DNA of 64,000 bases from CALKWS01 sp051020515. Its GTDB lineage: Bacteria > Actinomycetota > Actinomycetes > Actinomycetales > Beutenbergiaceae. Location: NCBI RefSeq assembly GCF_051020515.1, contig NZ_CP194857.1, forward strand, positions 2,356,001 to 2,420,000, in the 5' to 3' direction. The position numbers were made by a program, and so were the translations under genes. The notes under the pieces were generated by a model that saw nothing but the letters and a program-made list of their open reading frames with translations, was not told the origin of the DNA and made no database searches. The stretch's first letter is position 1, and every line of letters begins with the position of its first letter. This document shows, in pieces, positions 10,146 to 20,455 of the stretch.

Positions 10146-11173
10146 CACCGCAACTCGAGCATGGCGGTGTTCAGGCCGGATCCCACACCCATGCACAGCA
10201 CCCGGTCACCGGGAGCGAGGTCGGCGGCCTGCGCGGCCAGGGTCATCGGTAGCGAGGCCGGTCCGACGTTCCCCCAGTGGTTGAACGTGATCGGCACCCG
10301 CTCGGCCGGCAGCTCGATGGCGTCGATGATCGCCTGCGTGTACGGGGTGGAGATCTGGTGGGTGATGTACCGGTCCATCCCGTCCCACTGGAAACCGGCC
10401 CCGTTGTTGGCCTCCTCCCAGGCGGCCACCACCAGCGGCAGTCCACCCTCGAGCAGGCCCTTGGTGTCGGTGAACATCCCCTCCAGGTTGCCCACGCACA
10501 GGCCATGGTGCTCGGTGGCGGCGCGGCTGACTCCACCGACGATGCGATGGCCGTTCGGATGCAGGTCGGTACGGCCAAGAACCGCCGCCGCCGCTCCGGA
10601 GCCCAGGGTGAGGGAGGCGAACTCGCGGCGGTAGTCCTCCCGGGTGGCCTCCGGCCGCCCGAGCCGGGCCAGGGTTCGCTCCTGGGTGGCGCGGGTGTCC
10701 TCGCTGTTGACGATGACGGCGTAGTCGATCTGGCCGGCGTCGATCATGGTCGCCGCGAGCATCATGCCGTTGACGAAACCGAGGCAGGCGTTGGCGATGT
10801 CGAAGTTCATCGCCGAGGACGGCAGCGACAACTCGTGATGCACCCGTACCGCGACCGAGGGCTCCAACTGCGTGCGGGTCACCGAGGTGTTCACGAGCAA
10901 TCCCACCCCGGCCGGGTCGACACCGGCTTCAGCGATCGCCTTGGCGCCCGCTTCGATCGCCGGGTCGTCGAATCTGGTTCCCTCCTCCCACCAGCGCCGC
11001 TCGGTCACGCCGGAGATCCGCTCCAGCATGTTGTCCGGAAGTCGCAACCGCTTACGGGTGGTAGCCAGGTGTTGCTCGAAGCGGGCGGAGGGTATCCGCA
11101 CCGGTGCTTCGATATGGGTCACCGACAGCACGGAGGTGTTGCGGTATCGGAAGTTCGCGTTCTTGCCTGTCAC
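10142..11173 (-). CDS. oleA: OleA: acyl-CoA head-to-head condensing thiolase
   Basis: Commits two fatty acyl-CoAs to a long-chain 2-alkyl-3-ketoacid by non-decarboxylative Claisen condensation. The 343-residue protein has the KASIII/thiolase fold: nucleophile Cys in DIANACLGFVNG, His in RYITHQIS, Asn in FNHWGNVGPAS, and SVLSVTHIEAPVRIPS near the N-terminus, which is characteristic of OleA rather than FabH. It is first in the oleA-oleBC-oleD operon. Start is GTG 11173, with TAGGTT on the coding strand (11185 down to 11180) six bases upstream and no Shine-Dalgarno, so the operon mRNA is probably leaderless. Confidence 0.9.
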   Translation of the reverse strand: MTGKNANFRYRNTSVLSVTHIEAPVRIPSARFEQHLATTRKRLRLPDNMLERISGVTERRWWEEGTRFDDPAIEAGAKAIAEAGVDPAGVGLLVNTSVTRTQLEPSVAVRVHHELSLPSSAMNFDIANACLGFVNGMMLAATMIDAGQIDYAVIVNSEDTRATQERTLARLGRPEATREDYRREFASLTLGSGAAAAVLGRTDLHPNGHRIVGGVSRAATEHHGLCVGNLEGMFTDTKGLLEGGLPLVVAAWEEANNGAGFQWDGMDRYITHQISTPYTQAIIDAIELPAERVPITFNHWGNVGPASLPMTLAAQAADLAPGDRVLCMGVGSGLNTAMLELRW

Positions 11174-11254
11174 GACTTGAACCTAACTGCTCAAGCAGCG
11201 GCGCGCTCGCAGGGATCGGTCAGCGGCACCGTGCGGTCACTGTCGTCGACCGGC

Positions 11255-11494
11255 TCAGAGGGTGCCGAAGCCCACCTTGCGCTGCTCGTCGCCGCCGAAC
11301 TCCACGAAACCGAGCGCGGCCACCGGCACGATCACCCGGCGGCCCTTGCTGGTGGTCAGGTCCAGGGCCGCGCCCGGGTCGCTCTCGGCCTTTGTGAGGG
11401 CCTTGTGCACGGATTCGGCCACTTCCTCGGCATCCTCCGACACGTCCAGGGTCAACTCTCGTGCCACGTTCCTGACTCCGATCGTGATCTCCAC
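11255..11494 (-). CDS. DUF3107 family protein
   Basis: A 79-residue protein, MEITIGVRNVARELTLDVSE and onward, ending VEFGGDEQRKVGFGTL. It matches the small DUF3107 family found across actinobacteria; the function is unknown. GTG 11494 has a strong Shine-Dalgarno (AGGAGG six to seven bases upstream). It is transcribed in the same direction as the ole operon but is separated from oleA by about 80 bp containing the putative oleA promoter, so it is probably a separate unit. Confidence 0.88.
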   Translation of the reverse strand: MEITIGVRNVARELTLDVSEDAEEVAESVHKALTKAESDPGAALDLTTSKGRRVIVPVAALGFVEFGGDEQRKVGFGTL

Positions 11495-11655
11495 GTGTCC
11501 TCCTTCTGTGCGGGTCGGCCTGAACTTCCCCCATCGTAGGCGCCACCGGGCCCGGCGGTGACCGCAGCACGGTGACGGTGGCGACCACGGGAGGGGGTGC
11601 GCCGAAGGTGTCCGAGCACACCCCGGGGTCGAGACTTCGACGAAGGTTTGCCAGT

Positions 11656-12438
11656 ATGGAGGTCATGCGTCGAGCGATCATCGTCCTCTGCGCCCTGCTG
11701 GGCGCAGTGCTGCTCGGTGCCCAGTCGCAGTCGATCGGGGCCGCACTGGTCGACGAACCCGACCCCTGGCCGACCCCGAGCGGCGATCCGGGGGGACCCG
11801 ATGGGGTGTACGGGCCCAGGTTGCCCGCCCTCGAGGATCGGCTGCGTCCCGGCGACGCCTCGGCCGGGCTGCTCAGCCGGGTGGTACCCCAGTCCGGATC
11901 CGGCGAGTTCGATGCCGCCCGGATCGCCGAGGAGATTCCGGAGGACGCCGTCGAGGAGTCCGTCGATGTGCTGACGGTCGACATCGAGGTGGAGCGTGAC
12001 CTGGCCATCGACCTCGAGCGGTTCGCCGACTTCGTGGTGACCACCCTGAACGACGAGCGCGGCTGGTCGGCGCAGATGGACGTCGCCTTCGCCCACGCCG
12101 GCGCCGGGACCGAGGCGGACCTACTCGTGCGGCTCGCCACCCCGGACACGGTCGATGACCTGTGCGACCCGTTGCCCACCGGCGGCGAGTACTCCTGCGC
12201 AACCCCGGACGGGGCGGTGCTGAACGCGTTGCGCTGGGCCGAGGGTGCCGAGACCTTCAGCGAAGCCGGGGGAAACCGGACCGAGTACCGGCACTACCTG
12301 GTCAACCACGAGGTGGGGCACCTACTCGGTCACGGTCACGCGCAGTGCCCCGCGCCGGGTGAGCCGGCGCCGGTGATGGTGCAGCAGTCGATCACCCTGG
12401 ACGGGTGCGAACCCAACGGGTGGATCGTCCCGGACTGA
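11656..12438 (+). CDS. DUF3152 secreted/membrane-anchored putative zinc metallopeptidase
   Basis: A 260-residue protein with one N-terminal hydrophobic segment (RRAIIVLCALLGAVLLGAQS, roughly residues 4-23) and an extracytoplasmic DUF3152 domain. Near the C-terminus it carries HEVGHLLGHGH, the extended HExxHxxGxxH zinc motif of metzincin-type peptidases, with four cysteines (DDLCDPL, YSCATP, QCPAP, DGCEPNGW) likely to form disulfides. Activity has not been seen from sequence alone. The start at ATG 11656 is chosen because GAAGG lies nine bases upstream and it places the signal anchor at the N-terminus; an upstream start at 11572 is less likely. It is divergent from DUF3107. Confidence 0.82.
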   Translation: MEVMRRAIIVLCALLGAVLLGAQSQSIGAALVDEPDPWPTPSGDPGGPDGVYGPRLPALEDRLRPGDASAGLLSRVVPQSGSGEFDAARIAEEIPEDAVEESVDVLTVDIEVERDLAIDLERFADFVVTTLNDERGWSAQMDVAFAHAGAGTEADLLVRLATPDTVDDLCDPLPTGGEYSCATPDGAVLNALRWAEGAETFSEAGGNRTEYRHYLVNHEVGHLLGHGHAQCPAPGEPAPVMVQQSITLDGCEPNGWIVPD

Positions 12439-12489
12439 TCTGCCCGCGGCCGGTCCGGCGATGTCGGATCGAGATGATGGGATGGGGCC

Positions 12490-15400
12490 ATGTCCTCCCC
12501 GGTGTTCACTCGTGCCGCCGTCGGCTCCGGCGTGCCGAGCCTGGACGTCTCCCAGCGCCGTGTCGCCCGGGCGGTGGCCGACGGCGGGCGGCACGTCGTG
12601 CACGGTGCGCCGGGCTCGGGCAAGACGCACCTGGCGGTGGCTCTGACGGTCACCGCGGCGTTGGCGGGGGAGCGACCCATCCTGCTGGTGCCCACCCGCA
12701 CCGGCGCCGCGGACCTTCGCACCGAGGTCACCCGCCGGATCGGCCGCACGCTCGATGAGGCGGTGGTACGCACTCCGGCGGCCCTGGCGTTCGCGATCCT
12801 GCGGCTGCGCGCCAGTCACCTGGGCGAGCCGGCACCCACGCTGATCTCCGGACCGGAACAGGACCAGGTGCTCGCCGAACTGCTCGCCGGGCACGCCCAG
12901 GGGGAGGGCCGCCCGGCGACCTGGCCCGAGGGTGTGGGCCCGCAGACCTGGGGACTGCAGGCCTTCCGTAACGAACTGCGCGACGTGCTGATGCGCGCCG
13001 CCGAGGCGGGCCTCAGTGGCGCCGAACTGAGTGAGCTGGGCCGCTCCCGCGACCGGCTGGAATGGGGGGGGCGGACAGGTCCTCACCGAGTACACCCAGG
13101 TGATGGCCCTGGGTCAGATCACCCCGGACCGTGGCGCGCGGTATGACGCGGCCGGGATCGTCGACGAAGCCGTCAGTGCCCTGCTCACCTGGGATCGGGA
13201 CCTGCCCGGGGTGGACCGGCCGAGGTGGTCCCTGGTGGTCCACGACGACTACCAGGACGCGACCCTGGCCACGGCCCGACTTCTGGGGGCGCTGGGTGAC
13301 GACGGCGCCGGCCTGGTCGTCCTCGGTGACGCCGATGCCGCGGTGCAGTCCTTCCGCGGTGGCGTGCCGGCGCTCCTGTCCACCGCGGCCGCACCGCCGC
13401 CCCGACCCGGCGGCGCGGACTCGGCCGCATTCGCCGCGGACGCGGCCTGGGGTGCGACCGAGCATGTGCTCGACCGGGTGTGGCGCCACGGTCAGTCGGT
13501 GCGGGACCCCGTGCGCCGACTCACCCGCGCGCTACCGGTACTAGCGGCCGGCGCCCGCCGGGAGGCTCCGGGGCAGGACGATCACGCAGACCACCCACCG
13601 CGCGGGTTGCGCACAGCCGTGTTGGGCAGTCCGGCGCAGGAGGTCGCATTCGTGGCCCGCCAGTTGCGGATCGCGCGGCTGCATCACCAGGTGCCGTGGT
13701 CACAGATGGCGGTGGTGGCACGCTCCAGTGCCCAACTGGGGTCGGTCCGGCGGGGTTTGCGTGCCGCAGGAGTGCCGCTGGCGGCGGCGCCCGCGGACCG
13801 GCCGCTGCGTGAGGAACCCGCGGTCCGCCCGCTGTTGGCGGTCCTCCGCACCGCCCTGGCCGGGGAACTGGACCTGCCTACCGCCATCGACTTGCTGAGC
13901 AGCCCGATCGGGGGCCTGGACCCGGTGACGCTGCGGGGGTTGCGGCGGTACCTGCGCGCCCGGGAACGCCAGGAGGGGGGAACCCGCAGTTCCGCCGAGG
14001 CGCTTCTGGATGTGCTGTCCGATCCTGACTCCGCGGGCGAACTGCCCGCCCGGTACCGTCGCGGTCCCGCCGGGGGGTGGCCCGGGTGCTGAGTGCTGCC
14101 CGGGATGCCGTGACCGATCCCGAGGCAACCGCGGAGACGGTGCTCTGGGCGGCATGGGAGGCCACCGGGCTGGCGGGCATCTGGCAGCAGCAGGCGCTGT
14201 CCGGTGGCGTCGGCGCGGACCGGGCCGACGCGGACCTGGACGCGGTGCTGGCACTGTTCCGAGCGGCTGAGCAGTTCATGGACCGCACCGCCTACTCCTC
14301 CCCGGGCTCGTTCGTGGAGCATCTGATGGCCCAGGACTTCCCCGCGGACACCCTCGCCGCCCGCGGCCACCAGGCCGAGGCGGTGGCGGTGCACACCGCC
14401 GCCGGGGCCGCCGGCGGGCAGTGGGAGGTGGTGGCGGTGGTCGGTGTGCAGGAGGACGTCTGGCCGGATCTGCGGATCCGCGACACCCTGCTCGGCTCGG
14501 CGGACTTGGCCGACCTGGCCGCAGCACGTGAAGTGCGCGGGGAGGATGAGGCCACCCGGATGCGCCGGGCCCGCCGCGATGTCGCCGATGGCGAGTTGCG
14601 TGCGTTCATCTCGGCCTGTTCGCGCGCCCGGCGGCTGTTGTACGTCACGGCGATCCTGGACGAGGACGAGCGGCCCTCGATGTTCCTGGACCTGCTCACA
14701 CCGGGCACCGATCACGAGACGACGGCGGTGCCGCCCCCGCTGGACCTGCGCGGATTGGTGGGGCAACTGCGGGCCGCGCTGCGCCCGGTGCTCGCCGGCA
14801 CCTCAGGGGTCGGCTCCGCGAATCCGGCCCCGACACCCGCCGAGGTTGCGCAGGCCTCCGAGGCCGCCGCCGTACTGTCCTATCTGGCCGAGCACGGTGT
14901 CACCGAAGCCGACCCGAGCCGGTGGGGAGCCCTGTTCGCCCCCACCACCGAAGCCCCCCTGCTGGCGCAGGACCAGGTGCCCACCATCGGACCTTCGGCA
15001 GTGGAGCAGATCACCACCTGCCCGCTGCGGTGGGTGCTGACCCGTAACGGCGGTGAACCCGGAGTCTCCGACGTCAGCAACTCGGCAACCTCATCCACGA
15101 GATCGCGGCCGCCCACCCCGACGGCGATGAGGCCGGCATGCGGCAGATGCTGGAGCGTCGCTGGCCCGACCTCGGCCTGGCGGAGGGTTGGATGGCCACG
15201 GCGCAGCGTGCCCGTGCGGAGTCGATGATCACCCGGCTGTCCGAGTACATGGCCACCCGGCCCGGCCCGGTGGACGTCGAAGTGGCCTTCACCGCAGAAC
15301 TCGACCAGGTACGGCTCCGCGGCCGGGCGGACCGGGTGGAGCATGTGGGCCAGGGCCAGGTCAGAATCGTGGACCTGAAGACCGGCGCCACCGCGGAGTC

Positions 15401-15719
15401 GGTGGCGAAGGCCCGCACGAACCCCCAACTGGGCGCCTACCAGGTCGCCACCGAGGCGGGCGCGTTCGGCGATGTGGGCAGCGCGGGTGCAGCGCTGGTC
15501 TATCCCGGGACCAAGGCCACGGCCGCCACCATCCGCTACCAGCCCCCACTGGCCGAGGCCGAGGACCCCCGGTGGGCGCATCACCTGCTGGCCGATGCGG
15601 GCAGGATCTTGCGTTCGGGCACGTTCGAGGCCCGGCCGAACGAACACTGCCCGCGCTGCCCGGTGCGCTCCTCCTGCCCCGCCTTCCCCTCCGGCGCCCG
15701 GGTGGAGCCGGTCCGATGA
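12490..15719 (+). CDS. adnA: AdnA subunit of AdnAB helicase-nuclease, three frame breaks
   Basis: Subunit of the actinobacterial DNA end-resection machine (functional equivalent of RecBCD/AddAB). The N-terminal UvrD-like motor has Walker A HGAPGSGKTHLAVAL, LVVHDDYQDATLATA and VVLGDADAAVQSFRGG. The C-terminal PD-(D/E)XK nuclease has DVEVAFTAELD, IVDLKTG and cysteines of an Fe-S cluster (HCPRCPVRSSCP). The frame breaks at the 8-G run 13064-13071 (one extra base), at the 6-G run 14072-14077 (one missing) and near 15073-15078 (one missing). The joined protein is about 1,076 residues, as expected for AdnA. Its stop overlaps the adnB start as ATGA. An intact adnB beside it argues that the breaks are sequence errors. 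Confidence 0.88.
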
Positions 15720-18700
15720 CGACGGCGCAGGTCGCCTCGGCCGGTGCGGTGCCGGTGACGCACAGTGCTGCCCGGGTCGCCCGACTGCTGGGCCACCATC
15801 CGCCCACCGCCGAGCAGGCCCGCATCATCGAGGCACCCTTGAAACCCCTGCTGGTAGTCGCCGGAGCCGGCTCCGGCAAGACCGAGACCATGGCTGCCCG
15901 GGTGGTCTACCTGGTCGCCAACCGGCTGGTGCCACCGGGCTCGGTGCTCGGGCTGACGTTCACCCGCAAGGCCGCCGCGGAACTATCGCAGCGGATCCGC
16001 ACCCGGCTGCACGAACTATCAGAGGCAGGTGTAGGCCCGGGTGTGAGCCTGGAGGATCAGCCACGGATCGCCACGTACAACTCCTACGCGGCCAGCCTGC
16101 TCACCGACCACGCCCTGCGCATGGGACTGGACCCCGACGCCCGGCTGATCAGCGACGCCGGACGGTTCCAACTGGCCGAACAGATCGTGCGCGCCTGGCC
16201 GCAGGACCTGGAGACCGGCTACGCGGGAAGCACGGTGGTGGACGCCGTCACCTCCTTGGCTGCCGAGCTGGCCGAGCACGGGTTGGAGCCGGCGGAGACG
16301 GCGAAGGACCTGCGAGCCCAGGCCCAGGACCTGCTCGCGGTCTCGGGCAAGATGGTCAAGGAGGTCAGCGACATCGCCGCATCGTTGGATCTGCGCGCCC
16401 GACTGATGGAACTCGTGGCCGAGTTCGGCGCACGCAAGGAGCGCGAGGGCGTCGTGGACTTCGGCGACCAGGTGCGGATGGCGGCCCGGATCGCCCGGGC
16501 CGTCCCCAAGGTCGGGGCCCTGGAGCGCACTCGGTATCCCGTGGTGCTCCTGGATGAGTACCAGGACACCTCGGTGGCACAGGTGCAGTTGCTCACCGCC
16601 CTGTTCGGTGGCGGCCACCCGGTCACCGCGGTGGGGGATCCGAACCAGGCGATCTACGGGTGGCGCGGGGCAGCGGCCGGAACCCTGCTGTCCTTTCCCG
16701 AGCACTTCCGGGTCGCCGACGGGCAACCGGCCGCGGTCACCCCGTTGAGCACCGCATGGCGCAACGACACCGCGATCCTGTCGGTGGCCAACCGGATCGC
16801 CGAACCACTGCGCAGCGGTGTCGCGGCCACCATGGTGCCGCCGTTGCGCCCCTCCCCGGCAGCGGGTCGCGGCACCGTGCTGGCCCACTGCGCCGAGACG
16901 GTGGAGGAGGAGGCCGCCCAGATCGCGCGGGTCCTCACCCGGCACTGGTCCGATGACCCCGAGGCCCCGGCGACGGCGGCCGTGCTGTGCCGGAAGCGCT
17001 CCCAGTTCCCCCTGATCGAGGAGGCGCTGCTGGCCGCCGGGCTGCCCTGCCAGGTGGTGGGCCTGGGTGGGCTGCTGGCCACTGCGGAGGTAGCCGACAT
17101 CCGTGCGGCCCTCACTGTGGCGCACGACCCCTCCCGCGGCGATGCGATGATGCGCCTGCTCACCGGCCCCAGTGTGCAGTTGGGTGCGGCGGACCTGGCC
17201 GTGCTGTGGGAGTGGGCCGCCGCCCAGACCCGGGGCCGGCCCGAGGAGTCCGGGCAGGCGGCGCAGCCGCAGGCCGATCAAGTTCTGGAAGCCGACGAGC
17301 GCTCGAGTCTGGTCGAGGCGGTCGACCGGTTGCCCCGGGGCACCTGGACCGATCGCCACGGCCGTACCCTGAGCGGGAAGGCTCGGGAGCGGCTGCGCCG
17401 GTTGTCCGGGCAGATCCGGCGGATCCGGGCGCTCACCCACCTGGACATGGCCGAACTGGTCACCACCACCGAGCAGATCCTGGGCCTGGACATCGAGGTG
17501 ATCGCGCACGTACCCGGTTCCGTCGCACACGCCCGGCGCAACCTCGACGCCTTCACCACCGCGGCGGCCTCCTTCACCGGGGGCACGGAGGAACCCGGCC
17601 TGGGCGCCTTCCTGTCCTACCTGGATGCGGTGGAGGAGGAGGAACGGGGACTGGACCTCATGGTCGCCGAACCCGACCCCACGGCCATCCAGATCATGAC
17701 CGTGCACGCCTCCAAGGGCTTGGAGTGGGACACCGTGGTGGTGGCGGGCCTGAACACCGGTGACTTCCCCACGCTGGCCCCGAACAAGGACGGTCACTAC
17801 CTGAACCCCGGGTGGCTGACCAACGTGCGCGCCCTGCCCTACGGCTTGCGCGGGGACCACGACTGGTTGCCGGACCTACCGATCCAGGGCGCCGGCACCA
17901 TCGAAGAGGTACGGCAGGCGCGCACGCAGTTCTGCCACGAGGAGGGCGAGCGGCTGCTCGACGAGGAAAGGCGGCTGGCCTACGTCGCGATGACCAGGGC
18001 CAGACACGTGCTGATCCTGACCTCCTGCTTCTGGGGCACCCGCAAGAGGGTCTCGGTCCCCTCGCCGTTCCTGAAGCCACTGGTCCAGGACGGTCTCGCC
18101 GATCCCGGCCCGAACTGGCCCACGGCAAGCGCGCACCCAGAGAACCCGCGCACCGACGCCGACCAGGTCGCGACCTGGCCCCGACCCGCCCACGCGGTGG
18201 CCACCGCGTGGGAACAGATCTGGGACGGCGCCGATCAGCGGGAGCAGTCCGTGCCCACCACCTCCCAGGCCGGCCGATGGTGGGCCGATGCCGAACTGCT
18301 GCTCGCCGAGCGGGACGCCGTCGACCCGGCCCAGGTCACGATGCCCGAGCACCTGTCGGCCTCGGCGATGGTGGAACTGGCCCGGGACGCGCCGCAGTTC
18401 TGGCGCCACCGCCGCCGCCCGGTGCCGCGCCGCCCCAGGGGGTCCGCCCGGCGCGGCACCCAGTTCCACGCCTGGGTGGAGCAGTACTTCGGGGCGCGCA
18501 CACTGCTGGACTGGGAGTTGCTGCCAGGGGCGGAGGAGGAAGGGCCCGATCAGGAACTGGCAGCACTGCGGCAGGCGTTCCTGGACTCCGACTGGTCCAC
18601 CCGGACACCGGTGGCGGTAGAGGTCGACATCGAGATCCTGATCCGGGAGGTGGCGGTGCGCTGCCGCATCGACGCCGTCTTCCCCACCACCGACGGGGTG

Positions 18701-18922
18701 CACGTGGTGGACTGGAAGACAGGCACCCCACCGCACGATGACGCCGCGCGCCACGCCACCCAGGTGCAGTTGGGCCTGTACCGCCTCGCGTGGGCGCGCC
18801 TGCACCAGGTTCCGATCGAGACCGTGCAGGCATCGCTGCACTACGTCGCCCAGAACCGTACCGTCCACGCCGCCGAACTCACCGAGGCCGAACTGGAGGA
18901 TCTGCTCCAGCCCCCCACCTGA
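15716..18922 (+). CDS. adnB: AdnB subunit of AdnAB helicase-nuclease
   Basis: Principal motor and second nuclease of AdnAB, acting on double-strand breaks. The 1,068-residue protein is intact: Walker A VVAGAGSGKTETMAAR, LTFTRKAAAELS, the Walker B DEYQDTSVAQ, GDPNQAIYGWRGA, TVHASKGLEWDTVVVAGL and YVAMTRARHVLIL, then a RecB-type nuclease with RRGTQFHAWVEQYFG and VHVVDWKTGTP. The true start is the ATG at 15716 that overlaps the adnA stop (ATGA); the open frame runs further upstream but there it is antisense-type sequence within adnA. The adnA-adnB order is the same as in mycobacteria. Confidence 0.95.
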   Translation: MTTAQVASAGAVPVTHSAARVARLLGHHPPTAEQARIIEAPLKPLLVVAGAGSGKTETMAARVVYLVANRLVPPGSVLGLTFTRKAAAELSQRIRTRLHELSEAGVGPGVSLEDQPRIATYNSYAASLLTDHALRMGLDPDARLISDAGRFQLAEQIVRAWPQDLETGYAGSTVVDAVTSLAAELAEHGLEPAETAKDLRAQAQDLLAVSGKMVKEVSDIAASLDLRARLMELVAEFGARKEREGVVDFGDQVRMAARIARAVPKVGALERTRYPVVLLDEYQDTSVAQVQLLTALFGGGHPVTAVGDPNQAIYGWRGAAAGTLLSFPEHFRVADGQPAAVTPLSTAWRNDTAILSVANRIAEPLRSGVAATMVPPLRPSPAAGRGTVLAHCAETVEEEAAQIARVLTRHWSDDPEAPATAAVLCRKRSQFPLIEEALLAAGLPCQVVGLGGLLATAEVADIRAALTVAHDPSRGDAMMRLLTGPSVQLGAADLAVLWEWAAAQTRGRPEESGQAAQPQADQVLEADERSSLVEAVDRLPRGTWTDRHGRTLSGKARERLRRLSGQIRRIRALTHLDMAELVTTTEQILGLDIEVIAHVPGSVAHARRNLDAFTTAAASFTGGTEEPGLGAFLSYLDAVEEEERGLDLMVAEPDPTAIQIMTVHASKGLEWDTVVVAGLNTGDFPTLAPNKDGHYLNPGWLTNVRALPYGLRGDHDWLPDLPIQGAGTIEEVRQARTQFCHEEGERLLDEERRLAYVAMTRARHVLILTSCFWGTRKRVSVPSPFLKPLVQDGLADPGPNWPTASAHPENPRTDADQVATWPRPAHAVATAWEQIWDGADQREQSVPTTSQAGRWWADAELLLAERDAVDPAQVTMPEHLSASAMVELARDAPQFWRHRRRPVPRRPRGSARRGTQFHAWVEQYFGARTLLDWELLPGAEEEGPDQELAALRQAFLDSDWSTRTPVAVEVDIEILIREVAVRCRIDAVFPTTDGVHVVDWKTGTPPHDDAARHATQVQLGLYRLAWARLHQVPIETVQASLHYVAQNRTVHAAELTEAELEDLLQPPT

Positions 18923-18967
18923 TGGGCGCGGCCGGGCCGTGCTCAGCCCGAGGGCAGCACAGGGTCC

Positions 18968-20355
18968 TCAGCGCGAGGGGAACTGGCCCGTGGGGGCGTC
19001 GTCGCCGCCGCGGCCGGGATCGGTGCGATCATAGTCCGGCTCGATCGGGTCCGGCGCGGGGACGTCGGCGGTCTCCGGCGCGTCTGCGAGGACCCCGGTG
19101 CCGTCGTCGCGCCTGCTGCGGTCGTGACCGCCGTCGTCGTTCCTGACCGGGATGCCACCTTCAACCGTCGGCTCGTCGATCCCGGCGGTCCCGTAGTCCA
19201 TGTCCTCCGCGTGCGCATAGGCGGCGAACCGCGGATCGTCGGCACCGGCTTCTGCAGCGGCACCCGCGGCACCCGCGGCCTCCGCGGCCTCCGCGGTGTC
19301 GCGGGTGTCATCGAGGTCGCCGCCCGTACCGTCCGTGCCGCCGTCGAGGTCATCCTCGGCACCGGCGCCGTCGGTGCGCAGCGGCACCGGTCCGGTCACC
19401 CAGTCGGTGCTGACCACCGGCACCTGACCGATCGGGTCGGCGTCGGCGACCGCACGGTCCAGATCGGTGAGCATGTCGATGGCGTCGTCGATGACGGAGT
19501 TGTCCCGGGTGCGCACCCCGTGCATCAGCCAACGGGGCAGTGCCAGTTCGCTGGCCAGCAGCGTCCGCGCCGCCAGGAACTCATCGGTCCGGTCCCCGCG
19601 TGCCTGGGTGTAGGCGGCCAGGATCGCATCGCCGGTCTCCGGCGCCGCGGCCGCGATCAACCAGGACAGGTCGTCGGCCGGGTCGGCTACCCGGGCGTCG
19701 GCCCAGTCCAGGATCGCCGTCACCTCGTCATCGTCTACCAGGATGTGCTCCCCGGCGAGGTCCCCGTGCACCGGTGTGGCGATGAACTTCCACAACCGGA
19801 CATCCTCCAGCGCGCGCTCCCACCGGCGCAGCAGATCGGTCGGGACGTGCCCGGTGCGCGCGGCCTCATCGAGTTCGGCCAGCCTCCGGGTGCGGTAGGA
19901 CTCGGCGTCGTAGACCGGCAGACCGGCGTCGGCCACCACAGCAGTGTCCAGGTCGTGGATCCGGGCGAGGGTCTGCCCGAGCCGCCGGGCCAGGGCCGCC
20001 GAGACCGCCTGTACCTGCAGCGGGCGGCCGCGCAGTTCCCGGTAGACCATCGCACGGCCCCCCTCCGGCAGGCCGCGAACCCTGCCGGGCGGGGCACCTC
20101 GAAGGGCAGCAACTCGTTGTCCACTGCCTGGGCCAGCACGGCCAGGAGGTCGACCTCGCCCTCCAGCGCGGCACCGGCGACCGTGCTCCGGGGCGCGCGC
20201 ACCGTCCAGCGCCGGCCCTGGGCGTCCATCAGGGAGGCGACGTCGAAGCCGGCCCCGGTGTGGTGCGGGGGCCGGGTGGCCACCACGTCCAGGCCGGGGA
20301 TGGCTACGGTGGCCAGGGCCGCCAACGCGAGCGGCGAACGGGGACTGGTCGACAC
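18968..20355 (-). CDS. Aminoglycoside/macrolide phosphotransferase-like kinase with acidic tail, one frame break
   Basis: Protein-kinase-like fold small-molecule kinase (APH family). The catalytic loop VHGDLAGEHILVDDDE and the metal-binding ILDWADARVADPADDL are clear; the substrate cannot be deduced. After the kinase domain (about residue 320) comes a long low-complexity tail rich in Ala, Asp and Gly. The frame breaks near 20071-20075: one inserted base links ...PFEVPRPAGFA to LPEGGRAMVYRELRGRP. The start is either GTG 20355, with TACCGT seven bases upstream (leaderless), or GTG 20364. It is divergent from nudC. The gene sits in a conserved repair neighbourhood, so a resistance role should not be assumed. 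Confidence 0.8.
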
Positions 20356-20455
20356 CCTCCCCACGGTATGCCCACCGGCGGGCGCCGGCCCTGTGAGGCG
20401 CCCGGTGTGTCCCGCTATGGCGGCGCGAGCCGGCGGGGCCGTCTACCGTGGAGGG

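Noticed and set aside
15188..15715. Upstream extension of the adnB open frame
   Set aside because: It overlaps the conserved nuclease domain of adnA; the ATGA overlap gives a natural start at 15716.
16019..17860. 613-codon minus-strand open frame inside adnB
   Set aside because: Shadow of adnB with His/Gly/Gln-rich composition and no family resemblance.
18968..20355. Antibiotic-resistance gene call for the APH-like kinase
   Set aside because: The kinase fold alone does not define a substrate and its location in a conserved repair block argues against acquired resistance.
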